From contig NZ_JAAUWT010000010.1 of assembly GCF_014694455.1 (NCBI RefSeq), forward strand, positions 124,001 to 188,000: a stretch of 64,000 bases of DNA, written 5' to 3'. This DNA is from Vibrio sp. S9_S30. Its GTDB lineage: Bacteria > Pseudomonadota > Gammaproteobacteria > Enterobacterales > Vibrionaceae. The notes under the pieces were generated by a model. That model was given only the letters and a program-made list of their open reading frames with translations, was not told where the DNA came from and did not search any database. The position numbers and the translations under genes were made by a program. Shown piece after piece: positions 29,001-38,312 of this stretch. The stretch's first letter is position 1, and the number at the start of each line of letters is the position of its first letter.

Positions 29001-29810
29001 GGTTTTCTCCGGAAGTGATGATTGAAGTTTGTACTCCATCACACATTGATTAATGATTCGGGCGAAGGCAGCAGGTTGCTCCTGATGCACGTTATGCCCA
29101 GCATTTTTCACTAGACTGAATGTCAATCCACTCGATTCCGCTAGCGCCTTGAACTTTTCGTCTTTGTCACCGCAAACGTATTGGACACAATCGAGACGTA
29201 ACATTTCATTCAACAAATAAGGTTGCTTCGCGAGCGACGTCGCACGCAACATTTGCGACACACCGACGGTATTATTATTCCGCCTTTGGCTGATAACACG
29301 TTGTCTTTGCTCATCATTTAGAGAGCTAAACACAGGTTGTTGATACCAATCCTGTAATACAGGATCGATATTTTCATTGGCAAAGCGTTTTGACCATTTA
29401 ACGTCGCTCTTCCATCTGGCGCGTTTTTCCATTTCACTTTGCAAACCAAAATGCCCACCTTCTAATATGACTTTGACAATATTGGCTCGCTTCCAATGAC
29501 CGTTCACTAAACCTGACATCACAATCCGAGCCCCCATAGAGTACCCAACCAAAATAACGGGGGGAGCTTGCGGTAGTCTCATTTTCAGGGTGTCTTTTAC
29601 TTGTTCGCACACCTCAAAAAAGTTGGCGGCTGTCATACCGGCGCTTTTGCCATGCCCGGCTAAATCAATACCCAAACAGTTGTTTTTATTTAAATACTTA
29701 GACGTGGTTTGCCAATCACTGGCACTGCCTAGAAAACCATGAAGAAACACCACGACAGGCTGCTGCCTATGATCTTCTCGGTAAGACAACCATTGACTAC
29801 CTAAGTACAT
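28134..29810 (-). CDS. menH: Continuous MenH-MenB reading frame (SHCHC synthase + DHNA-CoA synthase)
   Basis: A single stop-free frame of 558 codons. Residues 1-260 are MenH, an alpha/beta hydrolase that eliminates pyruvate to form SHCHC: oxyanion loop [12 protein letters not shown], nucleophile Ser91 in GYSMGAR, catalytic His239 in NAGHNVHQ. Residues 271-558 are MenB. MenH and MenB are separate proteins in E. coli; here the menH frame lacks a stop before the menB ATG at 29000, so a true fusion, or MenH with a C-terminal extension plus independently started MenB, is possible. A GGAG site 6 nt before the internal ATG favours at least some separate MenB. It starts 5 bp after menD. MenC separates MenB from MenE downstream. 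Confidence 0.85.
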   Translation of the reverse strand: MYLGSQWLSYREDHRQQPVVVFLHGFLGSASDWQTTSKYLNKNNCLGIDLAGHGKSAGMTAANFFEVCEQVKDTLKMRLPQAPPVILVGYSMGARIVMSGLVNGHWKRANIVKVILEGGHFGLQSEMEKRARWKSDVKWSKRFANENIDPVLQDWYQQPVFSSLNDEQRQRVISQRRNNNTVGVSQMLRATSLAKQPYLLNEMLRLDCVQYVCGDKDEKFKALAESSGLTFSLVKNAGHNVHQEQPAAFARIINQCVMEYKLQSSLPEKTMARTVGITEEELYAPVEWVNSNNGYEDIYYDKSSDGIAKITIARPQVRNAFRPQTVTEMIHALADARYDSKVGAIILTGLGDDAFCSGGDQKIRGDYGGYQDDDGTHHLNVLDFQRQIRTCPKPVIASVAGYAVGGGHVLHMMCDLTIAAENAQFGQTGPKVGSFDGGWGASYMARIVGQKKAREIWFLCRFYDAQEALDMGLVNTVVPIENLEKETVRWCRETLQHSPMALRCLKAALNADCDGQAGLQELAGNATMMFYMTDEGQEGRNAFNEKRRPDFDKFPRNP

Positions 29811-29815
29811 ATTGG

Positions 29816-31555
29816 CTACCTAAGCTCATTGCAGACCTTTTCCGTAATGGGTTTTAATTCGAAGGAGGTTTGCTCTGGGGGAGTAATGAGTTCTACCAAC
29901 AACGTGCCTTTCCCCGAGGCTAGGTGGCTCACAACCTCTTGTATGCAGCTCGTGGTATCGTCTGGTGCTGCGTAATTCAAACCAAATTGCCTAGCCGCAT
30001 GTTTGAATTGATATCCATGCGGCATTTGATAGAGGGTTCTTTTTTTCTCTTGGGGTACGGGCAATAAATCAAAAATAGCACCACCATCGTTATTGGACAC
30101 TAGAATCACCGAAGCATATTCATTGGCATGAGTCCAAAGGGAAAGGGAGTTAAGATCGTGCAAGAGAGACGTATCTCCAATCAGAACTAGGGATGTGTTT
30201 TTGCTGGCTAAATGAACCCCTGCCGCTGTTGCAACCAAACCATCAATGCCTGATGCACCACGATTTGAGTAAACGTCCAATTCGGGCATTTTCGCCAACA
30301 TATCCACCAATCGAACCAATAAGCTGTTACCGAGAAATACCGTCGGTTCTTCCAAAACGTGATCGAACAGTCGCGTCACTAAATCCGTTTCAGAACAACC
30401 TACGTATTCATGTGAACGAATAACCTGATGAGTGATGTCCGACACTTTTTTTAGGTCATCACCCCAACTATGGAAGTGGACTTCAGATGAGCTTATTCGA
30501 CTCAAGGCGTTTTCACACCAATAACCAACATTCGCAATAATTCTATGTTGTACTTTATGGCTTGGATTCAGCCGTTGCGGATAAGGCTGAACGATGTGAT
30601 ATTCACAATGGTCACCACGCGTTTCTATCCAATTTAATAGGCGTTTTGAAACGAGCCTCGCCCCAAACTGAAGAATAAAATTGCACTCATCCAACACCTT
30701 TACAGCCTTAGCACTCCTTAACCAAAGGTCAAAATGCGCAAACTCGCTGCTCACCCCGCTCTGCGGATCGCAAAACACCGGCCATCCTAAGTGGTTCGCA
30801 AGTTCAAGTGCCTTTTGAGATTCTGGTAAATTCAATGAACCCAGTATCACTACCCCTTTCTTGCTTTCTATTGCGCTAACTGAGTTTATTGAACTGAAAG
30901 AATCCGATGAAAGCGGCGATTGAGACTGACAAGAAAACACTCTGGTGAAAGGGGAAGCAGACTCATACCAAGGTTTTACCTTAAGCAGGTAGGGGTCATC
31001 GAAATGGGCTTCTTCTCCACCATAAAGTGGCTCTGGGTACGGGCAATTAAAATGAACCACACCGCCATGTTCTACTTGAAAGTGCATTGCCTCATCGACA
31101 GTGGATAGCAGCCAATTCGGTGGTATTCGCGTATTTGGGCTAGGAAGGTTTACGGCTTTGCCTACATGTGAGGAAAAAATACCTACTTGGTCAATGGCTT
31201 GATTCGCACCACAATCGATCAGCTCCACAGGGCGATCCGCAGTGAGTACAACAAGCTTTTCCCCCGTCAGGTTGGCTTCACATATTGCGGGCAGCAAATT
31301 GGCCACCGCAGTACCCGACGTCACCACAATCGCGACAGGTTTACGGGATGCTTTTGCCACACCTAGGGCGTAAAACGCCAAACCACGTTCATCATAGTGG
31401 CAATGAAGGTTAAGCCCTACATTGGCATCCGCTTCAAGGGTTAACGGTGTTGAACGCGAACCCGGTGCGATACAAATATCTTCAACCCCAAATCGGGTCA
31501 ATTCTTCCAAAATCAACATCGCCCAAACGCGGTTCAAACTCGCTTGCCCAATCAT
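29816..31555 (-). CDS. menD: SEPHCHC synthase MenD
   Basis: Thiamine-diphosphate enzyme that joins 2-oxoglutarate to isochorismate, the committed step of menaquinone synthesis. The 579-residue protein has N-terminal [20 protein letters not shown] and APGSRSTPL (substrate and TPP pyrimidine site, followed by DERGLAF), and the C-terminal TPP/Mg-binding segment [12 protein letters not shown]. Its ATG overlaps the menF stop by 4 bp, and menH starts 5 bp after its TAG stop, so the three are coupled. The N-terminal segment DYAxE-type glutamate region is consistent with MenD. Confidence 0.95.
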   Translation of the reverse strand: MIGQASLNRVWAMLILEELTRFGVEDICIAPGSRSTPLTLEADANVGLNLHCHYDERGLAFYALGVAKASRKPVAIVVTSGTAVANLLPAICEANLTGEKLVVLTADRPVELIDCGANQAIDQVGIFSSHVGKAVNLPSPNTRIPPNWLLSTVDEAMHFQVEHGGVVHFNCPYPEPLYGGEEAHFDDPYLLKVKPWYESASPFTRVFSCQSQSPLSSDSFSSINSVSAIESKKGVVILGSLNLPESQKALELANHLGWPVFCDPQSGVSSEFAHFDLWLRSAKAVKVLDECNFILQFGARLVSKRLLNWIETRGDHCEYHIVQPYPQRLNPSHKVQHRIIANVGYWCENALSRISSSEVHFHSWGDDLKKVSDITHQVIRSHEYVGCSETDLVTRLFDHVLEEPTVFLGNSLLVRLVDMLAKMPELDVYSNRGASGIDGLVATAAGVHLASKNTSLVLIGDTSLLHDLNSLSLWTHANEYASVILVSNNDGGAIFDLLPVPQEKKRTLYQMPHGYQFKHAARQFGLNYAAPDDTTSCIQEVVSHLASGKGTLLVELITPPEQTSFELKPITEKVCNELR

Positions 31556-32883
31556 GATGCGGCCTCCACTTCTGGCAGCGTGCTAAATAGGCTCAGCAAC
31601 GTCGACATTTTTTTGTCTAATTCTTGCCACTCTTTATCCGATTCCGAGCCGAGTACGATTCCCGCTCCGGCATAAAAGTGAATATGCTCAGGCGTAATTT
31701 TCGCACTACGGATAGCCACACAAAACTCCGCTTCTTCTCGGTTAAAAAAACCGACATTGCCGCTATACCATTCTCGAACAATGGGTTCATTCTCTCGGAT
31801 AAAGTCAAGCGCCTCTTCTCTTGGTAACCCCGCAATAGCGGCGGTTGGTTGGAGTGCCGAAAGAATGATTTCCCCCTCCGTTCTTTTCGTTATTTCCGCT
31901 TTGATCACCCGACGCAGATGCTGAATTTTGGACAACTTCTTGATGCTAGGAGAGTGCTGAATTTGAATTTGAGTACATAGGGGATCTAAACGCCCAACAA
32001 TGTCATCCACAACGAGCTGGTTCTCTCGCTGATTTTTTGGATCGTTCAGCAGCCAAGAAGAAAGCGCTAAATCGCGTTCAGAGCTGCTTCCTCTCTCTAC
32101 CGTTCCCGCCAACGCTTCCGTTTCTATATTTAACCCAACACGTTTGTATAAGCGTTCTGGGGTCGAGCCTACAAATGCGCTCTCTTTATCGTAAGCAAAA
32201 GCAAAATGATAACTAGCGTCGTTCCTTTTCTGGCTGGATTGAATAAAGGCAAAAGGAGAGATTGAATGAGCAGGTTGAAATGTGGTTTGACGAGCCAACA
32301 CCACCTTCTTTAGGGCGCTGTTTTGAAATTGTGTTAACGCGTGCTCGATCAATCCATCCCATATCGGCTTCGTAGGTTGATGCTGGACAAAAGTAAGTGC
32401 AGGTAATGAATCCGAATGGGAACAGCTTGAGCAATTCGTCACCAACGACGCCAATGCATGGAGATCTTCACGTTTGTCCCCCTTGAGATTTACGCTAAGC
32501 GTCCACACATTGCCATTTCGAATCAATTCAATTTGGGGAAGAAAACAATAGGGTTTGGGGTTGTTGTTATGTTGCTTAGGGCTGGGGCTAAGCGGTTCAT
32601 GCTCACCGAAACAAGAGACAACCCATATATTTTGTTTCGATTTAAGCCCGGCTTGCGCATCAGCCGTCGTTCTGAAATGGGAGACCAGCCCTAGTGTGAC
32701 GGCTTCAACATTCTCGCATCTCGATTTCCAATACAGTTTAGGAAAATGAGGCTGACATTCTAACCAGTCAAGCAAAGAAAAACTCGATTCAAGTTCAATA
32801 GACAAACTGATTCGATGCTGTCTATCCCTTCCCTGGTTTACACGTTCCATCAGATCGTTAATTTTTGCTTGTAGAGGCAACAA
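31552..32883 (-). CDS. menF: Isochorismate synthase MenF
   Basis: Converts chorismate to isochorismate with Mg2+, the first step of menaquinone synthesis and first gene of the operon. The 443-residue chorismate-utilising domain is recognisable by KKVVLARQTTF, STPERLYKR, ALAGTVERG, LQPTAAIAGLPREEAL and the C-terminal YAGAGIVLGSESDKEWQE. No isochorismatase gene follows, so it serves menaquinone rather than a catechol siderophore. It is divergent from alaA across a 281-bp AT-rich spacer. Confidence 0.94.
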   Translation of the reverse strand: MLPLQAKINDLMERVNQGRDRQHRISLSIELESSFSLLDWLECQPHFPKLYWKSRCENVEAVTLGLVSHFRTTADAQAGLKSKQNIWVVSCFGEHEPLSPSPKQHNNNPKPYCFLPQIELIRNGNVWTLSVNLKGDKREDLHALASLVTNCSSCSHSDSLPALTFVQHQPTKPIWDGLIEHALTQFQNSALKKVVLARQTTFQPAHSISPFAFIQSSQKRNDASYHFAFAYDKESAFVGSTPERLYKRVGLNIETEALAGTVERGSSSERDLALSSWLLNDPKNQRENQLVVDDIVGRLDPLCTQIQIQHSPSIKKLSKIQHLRRVIKAEITKRTEGEIILSALQPTAAIAGLPREEALDFIRENEPIVREWYSGNVGFFNREEAEFCVAIRSAKITPEHIHFYAGAGIVLGSESDKEWQELDKKMSTLLSLFSTLPEVEAAS

Positions 32884-33164
32884 GGCAATCTCACTCTTCT
32901 TAAACCTGAGATCATCTTATCTTAAGTGGGCTATTCTATTTGTTGATATCAAACAAACCTAGGCGAGTTTAGGGAAAAATTCGGGCTACACAGAAAGCCC
33001 GTATTCTCGAAACCCAAACTACTGAAATCATGCACCTTCAGGTAATTTGGGCACAGATGTCAGAACAAAATAGAAATCCGAACTTTAAAATAGATTTTTA
33101 TTCTATTAAGAATGTAAATGGTGTACTTTTAGAAATTAAAATAAAACAAATATGGACTTACTCA

Positions 33165-34379
33165 ATGCAAAATATCGGGATGTCATCAAAACTCGACAAT
33201 GTCTGCTACGACATTCGAGGGCCTGTACTCAAACATGCTAAACGCATGGAAGAAGAAGGGCATAAAATACTAAAATTGAATATAGGCAACCCTGCCCCAT
33301 TTGGTTTTGACGCCCCCGACGAAATTCTGGTTGATGTAATCCGTAACTTACCCACTTCACAAGGGTATTGTGATTCAAAAGGCATTTACTCTGCGAGAAA
33401 AGCAGTGGTTCAGCATTACCAACGTAAGGGGCTTTTGAATCTTGATGTTGAAGATGTCTACATTGGCAATGGCGTATCTGAGTTGATCGTCATGGCCATG
33501 CAAGCATTACTCAATAACGGCGACGAAATGCTGGTTCCAGCCCCCGATTACCCATTGTGGACCGCTGCCATTTCTTTATCCGGCGGTAAAGCGGTGCATT
33601 ACCTGTGTGACGAAGAGTCTGACTGGTATCCTGATCTGGAAGATATGAAGGCGAAAATCACGCCCAAAACACGTGGTTTGGTGCTGATTAACCCCAATAA
33701 TCCAACAGGTGCTGTGTATAGCCGAGATTTTCTACTGAAAGTGATTGAGATTGCTAGGCAACACAAGTTGATCATTTTTGCGGACGAAATCTACGACAAA
33801 GTCTTATATGACGGAGCCACCCATACTTCTATTTCGACTTTGGCAGACGATGTTTTGATGGTCACATTCAATGGTTTGTCTAAAGCCTACCGTGTGTGTG
33901 GTTTTCGCGGCGGCTGGATGTTTTTGACGGGCCCTAAAGGCATCGCTAGCGGCTACGTTGATGGCTTGGATATGCTTTCATCCATGCGTTTGTGTGCCAA
34001 CGTCCCCATGCAACATGCCATTCAAACGGCGCTGGGGGGCTACCAAAGCATCAACGAATTACTTTTGCCTGGTGGGCGCTTACTAGAACAGCGTGACCGT
34101 GCTTATGAATTGATTACTCAAATTCCTGGGATTACCTGCATCAAACCTAAAGGAGCCATGTATTTATTTCCCAAAATTGATGTGAAAAAATTCAACATTA
34201 CGAATGATCAAAAATTTGTTCAGGATTTCTTGATTCAAGAAAAGGTGCTTTTGGTACAAGGTTCTGGTTTCAATTGGCCAAAGCCTGATCATTTCAGAAT
34301 CGTCACCCTACCGCATATAGAAGACTTGGAAACCGCTATTGGCAGGCTAGATCGTTTCCTAAGCACTTACAAACAATAA
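33165..34379 (+). CDS. alaA: Glutamate-pyruvate aminotransferase AlaA
   Basis: PLP-dependent class I aminotransferase making alanine from pyruvate and glutamate. The start at 33165 (MQNIGMSSKLDNVCYDIRGP) matches the family; the frame is open 45 codons further upstream but those are AT-rich and lack protein character. The 404-residue protein has LNIGNPAPFGFDAPDE, GNGVSELI, INPNNPTGAVYS, IFADEIYDK and the PLP lysine in FNGLSKAYR. It is very similar to E. coli AlaA (YfbQ) and is followed by yfbR after a terminator, the same order as in E. coli. Confidence 0.94.
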   Translation: MQNIGMSSKLDNVCYDIRGPVLKHAKRMEEEGHKILKLNIGNPAPFGFDAPDEILVDVIRNLPTSQGYCDSKGIYSARKAVVQHYQRKGLLNLDVEDVYIGNGVSELIVMAMQALLNNGDEMLVPAPDYPLWTAAISLSGGKAVHYLCDEESDWYPDLEDMKAKITPKTRGLVLINPNNPTGAVYSRDFLLKVIEIARQHKLIIFADEIYDKVLYDGATHTSISTLADDVLMVTFNGLSKAYRVCGFRGGWMFLTGPKGIASGYVDGLDMLSSMRLCANVPMQHAIQTALGGYQSINELLLPGGRLLEQRDRAYELITQIPGITCIKPKGAMYLFPKIDVKKFNITNDQKFVQDFLIQEKVLLVQGSGFNWPKPDHFRIVTLPHIEDLETAIGRLDRFLSTYKQ

Positions 34380-34406
34380 GTGTTTCTTTAAGGCGTGCAG
34401 CCATAG

Positions 34407-34436
34407 AAACGCCTCAATATTCGTTGAGGCGTTTTT
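34407..34436 (+). terminator. alaA terminator
   Basis: AAACGCCTCAA (34407-34417) pairs with TTGAGGCGTTT (34424-34434), followed by a T-run. Confidence 0.88.
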
Positions 34437-34543
34437 TCTTCGACAAGTGATGCCTTTCAGATCAATCTCTTACCCTTTATACTCAAACAAGCACTTTGAC
34501 GTTGTTTGAGTGTACATTTCCATACGAAAAGAAGGATCCATTC

Positions 34544-35128
34544 ATGGCACGCAGTCATTTTTTTGCTCATTTGGCCCGAATGAAGCTTATCCAGCGTTGG
34601 CCTCTCATGCGCTCCGTTTCAACAGAAAATATCTCTGAGCACAGCCTACAAGTCGCGTTTGTTGCCCATGCGCTAGCCATCATCAAGAATAAGAAATTTG
34701 GCGGCAATGTTAACCCTGAGCGAATCGCCTTGTTGGGCATGTACCATGATACCAGCGAAGTCCTTACTGGCGATTTACCTACCCCTGTAAAGTACTATAA
34801 TCCTGATATCGCTAAGGAATACAAAAAAATAGAAGCCGCTGCTGAAGAGAAGCTGGTCTCTATGCTACCGGAAGAATTTCGCGAGGATTTTGCTCCTTTT
34901 CTGATCTCGAAAAATGCGCATAAGGATGATCAAAATATCGTAAAGCAAGCTGACAGCTTGTGTGCATATTTGAAGTGTTTAGAGGAGCTATCGGCAGGCA
35001 ATCACGAATACGCACAAGCCAAAAAAAGGCTTGATAAAACATTAAAAGACCGAGAATCGCCAGAGATGACCTATTTTTTAGACACGTTTGCAAAGAGCTT
35101 TGAACTGTCTCTTGATGAAATAAGCTAA
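34544..35128 (+). CDS. yfbR: 5'-Deoxynucleotidase YfbR
   Basis: HD-domain phosphohydrolase that removes phosphate from deoxynucleoside 5'-monophosphates. The start at 34544 ([19 protein letters not shown]) has AAGGA 7 nt upstream; the longer frame from 34496 is not family-like. The 194 residues contain the metal ligands of the HD fold: [26 protein letters not shown] and [12 protein letters not shown]. It is followed by dgt, another HD-domain nucleotide enzyme, across a spacer of 18-nt tandem repeats. Confidence 0.94.
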   Translation: MARSHFFAHLARMKLIQRWPLMRSVSTENISEHSLQVAFVAHALAIIKNKKFGGNVNPERIALLGMYHDTSEVLTGDLPTPVKYYNPDIAKEYKKIEAAAEEKLVSMLPEEFREDFAPFLISKNAHKDDQNIVKQADSLCAYLKCLEELSAGNHEYAQAKKRLDKTLKDRESPEMTYFLDTFAKSFELSLDEIS

Positions 35129-35149
35129 CAGTAGGGCAATGTGGTTTAC

Positions 35150-35239
35150 GTTGATGGTATTACTTAAGTTTATGATATGAATTACGTTTGTGGTATAAGC
35201 TAGGTTTGTGATGTGAATCAGGCTTGTAGAGTGTCATGA
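35150..35239. repeat. 18-nt tandem repeats filling the yfbR-dgt spacer
   Basis: Five consecutive degenerate 18-nt units: 35150-35167, 35168-35185 (GTTTATGATATGAATTAC), 35186-35203 (GTTTGTGGTATAAGCTAG), 35204-35221 (GTTTGTGATGTGAATCAG) and 35222-35239. The array occupies nearly the whole spacer and has the same period as the menC-menE array but an unrelated sequence. Confidence 0.72.
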
Positions 35240-35259
35240 AAGACACCAGTGAGGAATCA

Positions 35260-36579
35260 ATGACCCAAAATGCTCATAACGCATGGCAAACCCGCATGAA
35301 TGCGGAACAAAAGATGCGAAGAGACGATCATCGAGATCCATATCAAAGAGATCGTGCCCGCATCCTCCACTCTGCTGCATTTCGTCGACTGCAAGCCAAA
35401 ACTCAAGTGCATTGTACTGGCGTCAATGATTTTCACCGAACTCGATTAACCCACTCTTTAGAAGCGGCTCAGCTTGGCTCTGGAATTCGTGCTCAAGTGA
35501 AACGCAAACAACCTGAACTGGCAGACTTATTACCCACCTCGAGCCTAATGGAAGCCTTGTGTTTGGCTCATGATATTGGTCACCCGCCTTTTGGGCACGG
35601 TGGTGAGATCGCCTTAAACTACATGATGCGAGAATATGGGGGCTTCGAAGGTAACGCCCAAACGTTTAGGATTGTCACTCAGCTCGAACCCTATACTGAA
35701 AGCCATGGTATGAATCTGACTCGTAGAACACTTTTAGGTCTAATTAAATACCCCGCTCTCATTAGCCAACTGCGTTCCTCAGCCATTCCAGAATCCGTAT
35801 CTAATCAGCGCAAACTCAAAGCCAGTGATTGGCATCCAGCAAAAGGCATATATGACGATGATCAGTCTTTGTTTGACTGGGTGTTAGAGCCTTTGAGCGA
35901 CAATGATAAAACGCTTTTTTCTACGCTGAGGACTCGTGAGCACACACCATTTGAGCATAAAAAAACGCAGTACAAATCTTTGGACTGCTCGATCATGGAA
36001 CTGGCTGACGATATTGCTTATGGCATTCACGATCTAGAAGATGCGATCGTATTAGGTCTCGTTCATCGCTCTCAGTGGCAAGAAGTCGCTGCGAGCCAAT
36101 TAGCAGAATGTGGCGACAAATGGTTTGAAGAAAATATTCAACTAATCAGTGAGAAATTATTTTCTGGGGTCCATTACCAAAGAAAAGACGCCATTGGTGG
36201 CATTGTCAACGCTCTGCTGACCAGTATCAGCGTGAAAGAGTTCGCGTCATCTAGGTTTGATGAACCTTTGTTAAGCTGGAATGCAACGTTAGAAAAACCA
36301 GCAGAACAAGCACTGGATATCTTTAAGCAGTTTGTAAGCCAACACGTTATTCAAATCCCTGAAGTTCAGGTTGTTGAATACAAAGGTCAGCAAATCATTA
36401 TTGATATTTTTGAAGCGCTTAGTGGTGACCCTAATAGGCTCTTGCCAGAAAACATTCGCCAAGATTGGCTGAAAGCAACTGAATCTGACCGCGGTGGAAT
36501 GCGCGTGATAACCGACTATATTTCATCGTTAACCGATGGTTCCGCGCAAAGATTGCATCAGCAGCTATTTTGCTCTTAA
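35260..36579 (+). CDS. dgt: dGTPase-like triphosphohydrolase
   Basis: HD-domain enzyme of the deoxyguanosinetriphosphate triphosphohydrolase family (type 2, shorter than E. coli Dgt), hydrolysing dNTPs to nucleoside and triphosphate. The start at 35260 (MTQNAHNAWQTRM) is preferred because GAGGAA lies 4 nt upstream; an ATG at 35236 overlaps the tandem repeat array. The 439 residues show RILHSAAFRRLQAKTQVH, the HD motif region HRTRLTHSLEAAQLG, CLAHDIGHPPFGHGGE and ELADDIAYGIHDLEDA. True dGTP specificity is uncertain in this subgroup. Confidence 0.88.
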   Translation: MTQNAHNAWQTRMNAEQKMRRDDHRDPYQRDRARILHSAAFRRLQAKTQVHCTGVNDFHRTRLTHSLEAAQLGSGIRAQVKRKQPELADLLPTSSLMEALCLAHDIGHPPFGHGGEIALNYMMREYGGFEGNAQTFRIVTQLEPYTESHGMNLTRRTLLGLIKYPALISQLRSSAIPESVSNQRKLKASDWHPAKGIYDDDQSLFDWVLEPLSDNDKTLFSTLRTREHTPFEHKKTQYKSLDCSIMELADDIAYGIHDLEDAIVLGLVHRSQWQEVAASQLAECGDKWFEENIQLISEKLFSGVHYQRKDAIGGIVNALLTSISVKEFASSRFDEPLLSWNATLEKPAEQALDIFKQFVSQHVIQIPEVQVVEYKGQQIIIDIFEALSGDPNRLLPENIRQDWLKATESDRGGMRVITDYISSLTDGSAQRLHQQLFCS

Positions 36580-36611
36580 TTAACTGGCTCAATCAACCCT
36601 AGCGTTTCACA

Positions 36612-37262
36612 CTAGTAATTTTGGGTACGGATATGTGAGGGTATGTGTTTAAACTGCCTATCCACCATCTGATTAAAGCTCTCTATCAATGGGGTAAAGT
36701 CCTGTGATGGCTCTAAAATGTTCAATAAATGAAAGCCAGCTTCTACCGTAGATAAACTATTACTTGATGGTGCCTTTCTAATTCTATAATTCCCTTTGAG
36801 GCTGTCTGGTAAAGCCACGCTCAATAAACAATGCAGGTTTTCACTAAGACGCCATATTTTATACGCTTTCTTCCACGTTCCATCTATTAATAGAACTCGG
36901 ATCTTTTTCATTTCACTTCTGCTACCTAGGGTATTACCTAGGTGAGCGCTACTTAGCTGAGTGACTGGGACACTCTTTTCGTTTGGGAAAAGCACCCAGT
37001 GAATATAGCTATCGTCTTGAAGCAGGGTATTTAGTTCAGCATTTTCTGTGAAATTTTCTCCCACCAGAATACGGCATGAATCTAGAGATAAGTTCAAAAT
37101 CCTTGCTGTCCCCATCGCACGATGCACTTCATCAGGATGTTGAAGAATAATGAGTTCTACCTCAGAATGGAGGTTTTGTATGGTATGGCATATACACATT
37201 TTTTTGGCTTTGCCACAATGTTGGCAATACCGGTATGTGGAAGCAGATTGATGATCAGACAT
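36612..37262 (-). CDS. DTW-domain protein, tRNA acp3U aminocarboxypropyltransferase family
   Basis: The 216-residue protein has an N-terminal zinc-ribbon-like cluster CQHCGKAKKMCICH and the DTW-domain strand LLIDGTWKKAYK containing the D-x-T-W motif. DTW proteins such as E. coli TapT transfer the 3-amino-3-carboxypropyl group of SAM to a tRNA uridine. This one may be TapT or a paralogue. It is convergent with dgt. Its 5' end overlaps that of the divergent rhombosortase gene by 12 bp. Confidence 0.85.
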   Translation of the reverse strand: MSDHQSASTYRYCQHCGKAKKMCICHTIQNLHSEVELIILQHPDEVHRAMGTARILNLSLDSCRILVGENFTENAELNTLLQDDSYIHWVLFPNEKSVPVTQLSSAHLGNTLGSRSEMKKIRVLLIDGTWKKAYKIWRLSENLHCLLSVALPDSLKGNYRIRKAPSSNSLSTVEAGFHLLNILEPSQDFTPLIESFNQMVDRQFKHIPSHIRTQNY

Positions 37263-37814
37263 AAAGCAGAACTCGTTCCCGTTGTAACCCTATTCCTAAT
37301 CGCCATGGTTGTTGCAGAATACCCTGCATTCCAACCTTGGCTACCTTGGAATACTGACCTGATACTGGATGGTCAGTGGTGGCGAATCGTAACAGGAAAC
37401 TTCACACACACCAATCTCAATCATCTCATGCTTAATGCTGCAAGCTTTGCCGTAATAGTCTTTTTCTTCCGAAATACCGCTTCTTGGCTTTCTCTGCTTA
37501 TTATTGTTCCCCTCATATCCACACTGATAGGCATTGGATTGTTAGCCAGTAACATGTATCAATATGCTGGCTTTTCTGGCGTCCTGCATGGCATTTTCGC
37601 GTTCTACGCGATCACCGAAACCATTCAAGGAAGAAAGTACAGCAGTTTACTGATTTTAGGTATCTTGATAAAAATTGGATGGGAAACTTGGGTGGGCCCT
37701 TCAGCAGACACTGAAGCGCTCATTGAAGCAAAAATTGCAACGGAAGCTCATATCGCTGGGACTATCATTGGGTTAATACTCGGCAGCCTACAACCAAAAG
37801 GATGGGTAAAATAG
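37251..37814 (+). CDS. rrtA: Rhombosortase (rhomboid-family intramembrane protease)
   Basis: Rhomboid-like serine protease, in the RrtA subfamily that processes GlyGly-CTERM anchored proteins at the inner membrane of Vibrio and relatives. The start at 37251 (MIRHKAELVPVVTLF) with GGAAG 8 nt upstream gives 187 residues and about six membrane helices; the open frame runs further back into the DTW gene but without family character. The catalytic Ser109 is in GFSGVLHG and His167 in EAHIAG; WWRIVTGNFTHTNLNHLMLN is the conserved loop-1 region. No GlyGly-CTERM substrate is encoded nearby. Confidence 0.87.
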   Translation: MIRHKAELVPVVTLFLIAMVVAEYPAFQPWLPWNTDLILDGQWWRIVTGNFTHTNLNHLMLNAASFAVIVFFFRNTASWLSLLIIVPLISTLIGIGLLASNMYQYAGFSGVLHGIFAFYAITETIQGRKYSSLLILGILIKIGWETWVGPSADTEALIEAKIATEAHIAGTIIGLILGSLQPKGWVK

Positions 37815-37867
37815 AATTTGTAAATGCGAGTTAAGATATAACGACTCAACTCGCAAGAAAGCATCAC

Positions 37868-38188
37868 TTAGAGAAGGATACGGTCTTTATTTTTTTCAAT
37901 GGTAGACTTACCTATTCCTTTGATTTTCATCAAATCTTCAGCCTTTTCAAACAAGCCGTTTTCTTGACGAAATTGAATGATATCTTTGGCTTTCTTCTCA
38001 CCTATACCAATCAATAACGTTTCAAGCTCTTCAGCGGTCGCTGTATTAATGTTTACGGTAATTTCTATGCCATCATGCTTATCCGCTTTCTTTGAGCTTG
38101 TAGGTGGTGTAGTGGTACCTTCAGATAAGACGGGCAGTGACATACCGAAAGACAGTGTCGCGATTAGAGCTAGTTTGATGAACTTCAT
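37868..38188 (-). CDS. comEA: ComEA-family helix-hairpin-helix DNA-binding protein
   Basis: Small periplasmic DNA-binding protein; in Vibrio, ComEA pulls incoming DNA into the periplasm during natural transformation. The start at 38188 (MKFIKLALIATLSFGMSL) has AAGGAACG upstream and opens a signal peptide; an upstream in-frame extension has no such feature. The 106-residue preprotein ends with a helix-hairpin-helix repeat: VNINTATAEELETLLIGIGEKKA and KAEDLMKIKGIGKSTIE. It is next to ppiD, the same neighbourhood as in V. cholerae. Confidence 0.9.
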   Translation of the reverse strand: MKFIKLALIATLSFGMSLPVLSEGTTTPPTSSKKADKHDGIEITVNINTATAEELETLLIGIGEKKAKDIIQFRQENGLFEKAEDLMKIKGIGKSTIEKNKDRILL

Positions 38189-38262
38189 TTTACGTTCCTT
38201 ACTTAAAAAAACGTATTTTGAATTGGTGGAGAAGGTTAGAAAACAGTCAATACTAAAAATAG

Positions 38263-38287
38263 AACAGGTCGCATAAAGCGACCTGTT
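38263..38287 (-). terminator. ppiD terminator
   Basis: AACAGGTCGC (38263-38272) pairs perfectly with GCGACCTGTT (38278-38287); on the minus strand CTATTTTT follows. It lies 26 bp after the ppiD stop. Confidence 0.78.
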
Positions 38288-38312
38288 TGACAAACAAATT
38301 AGTTACACACTT

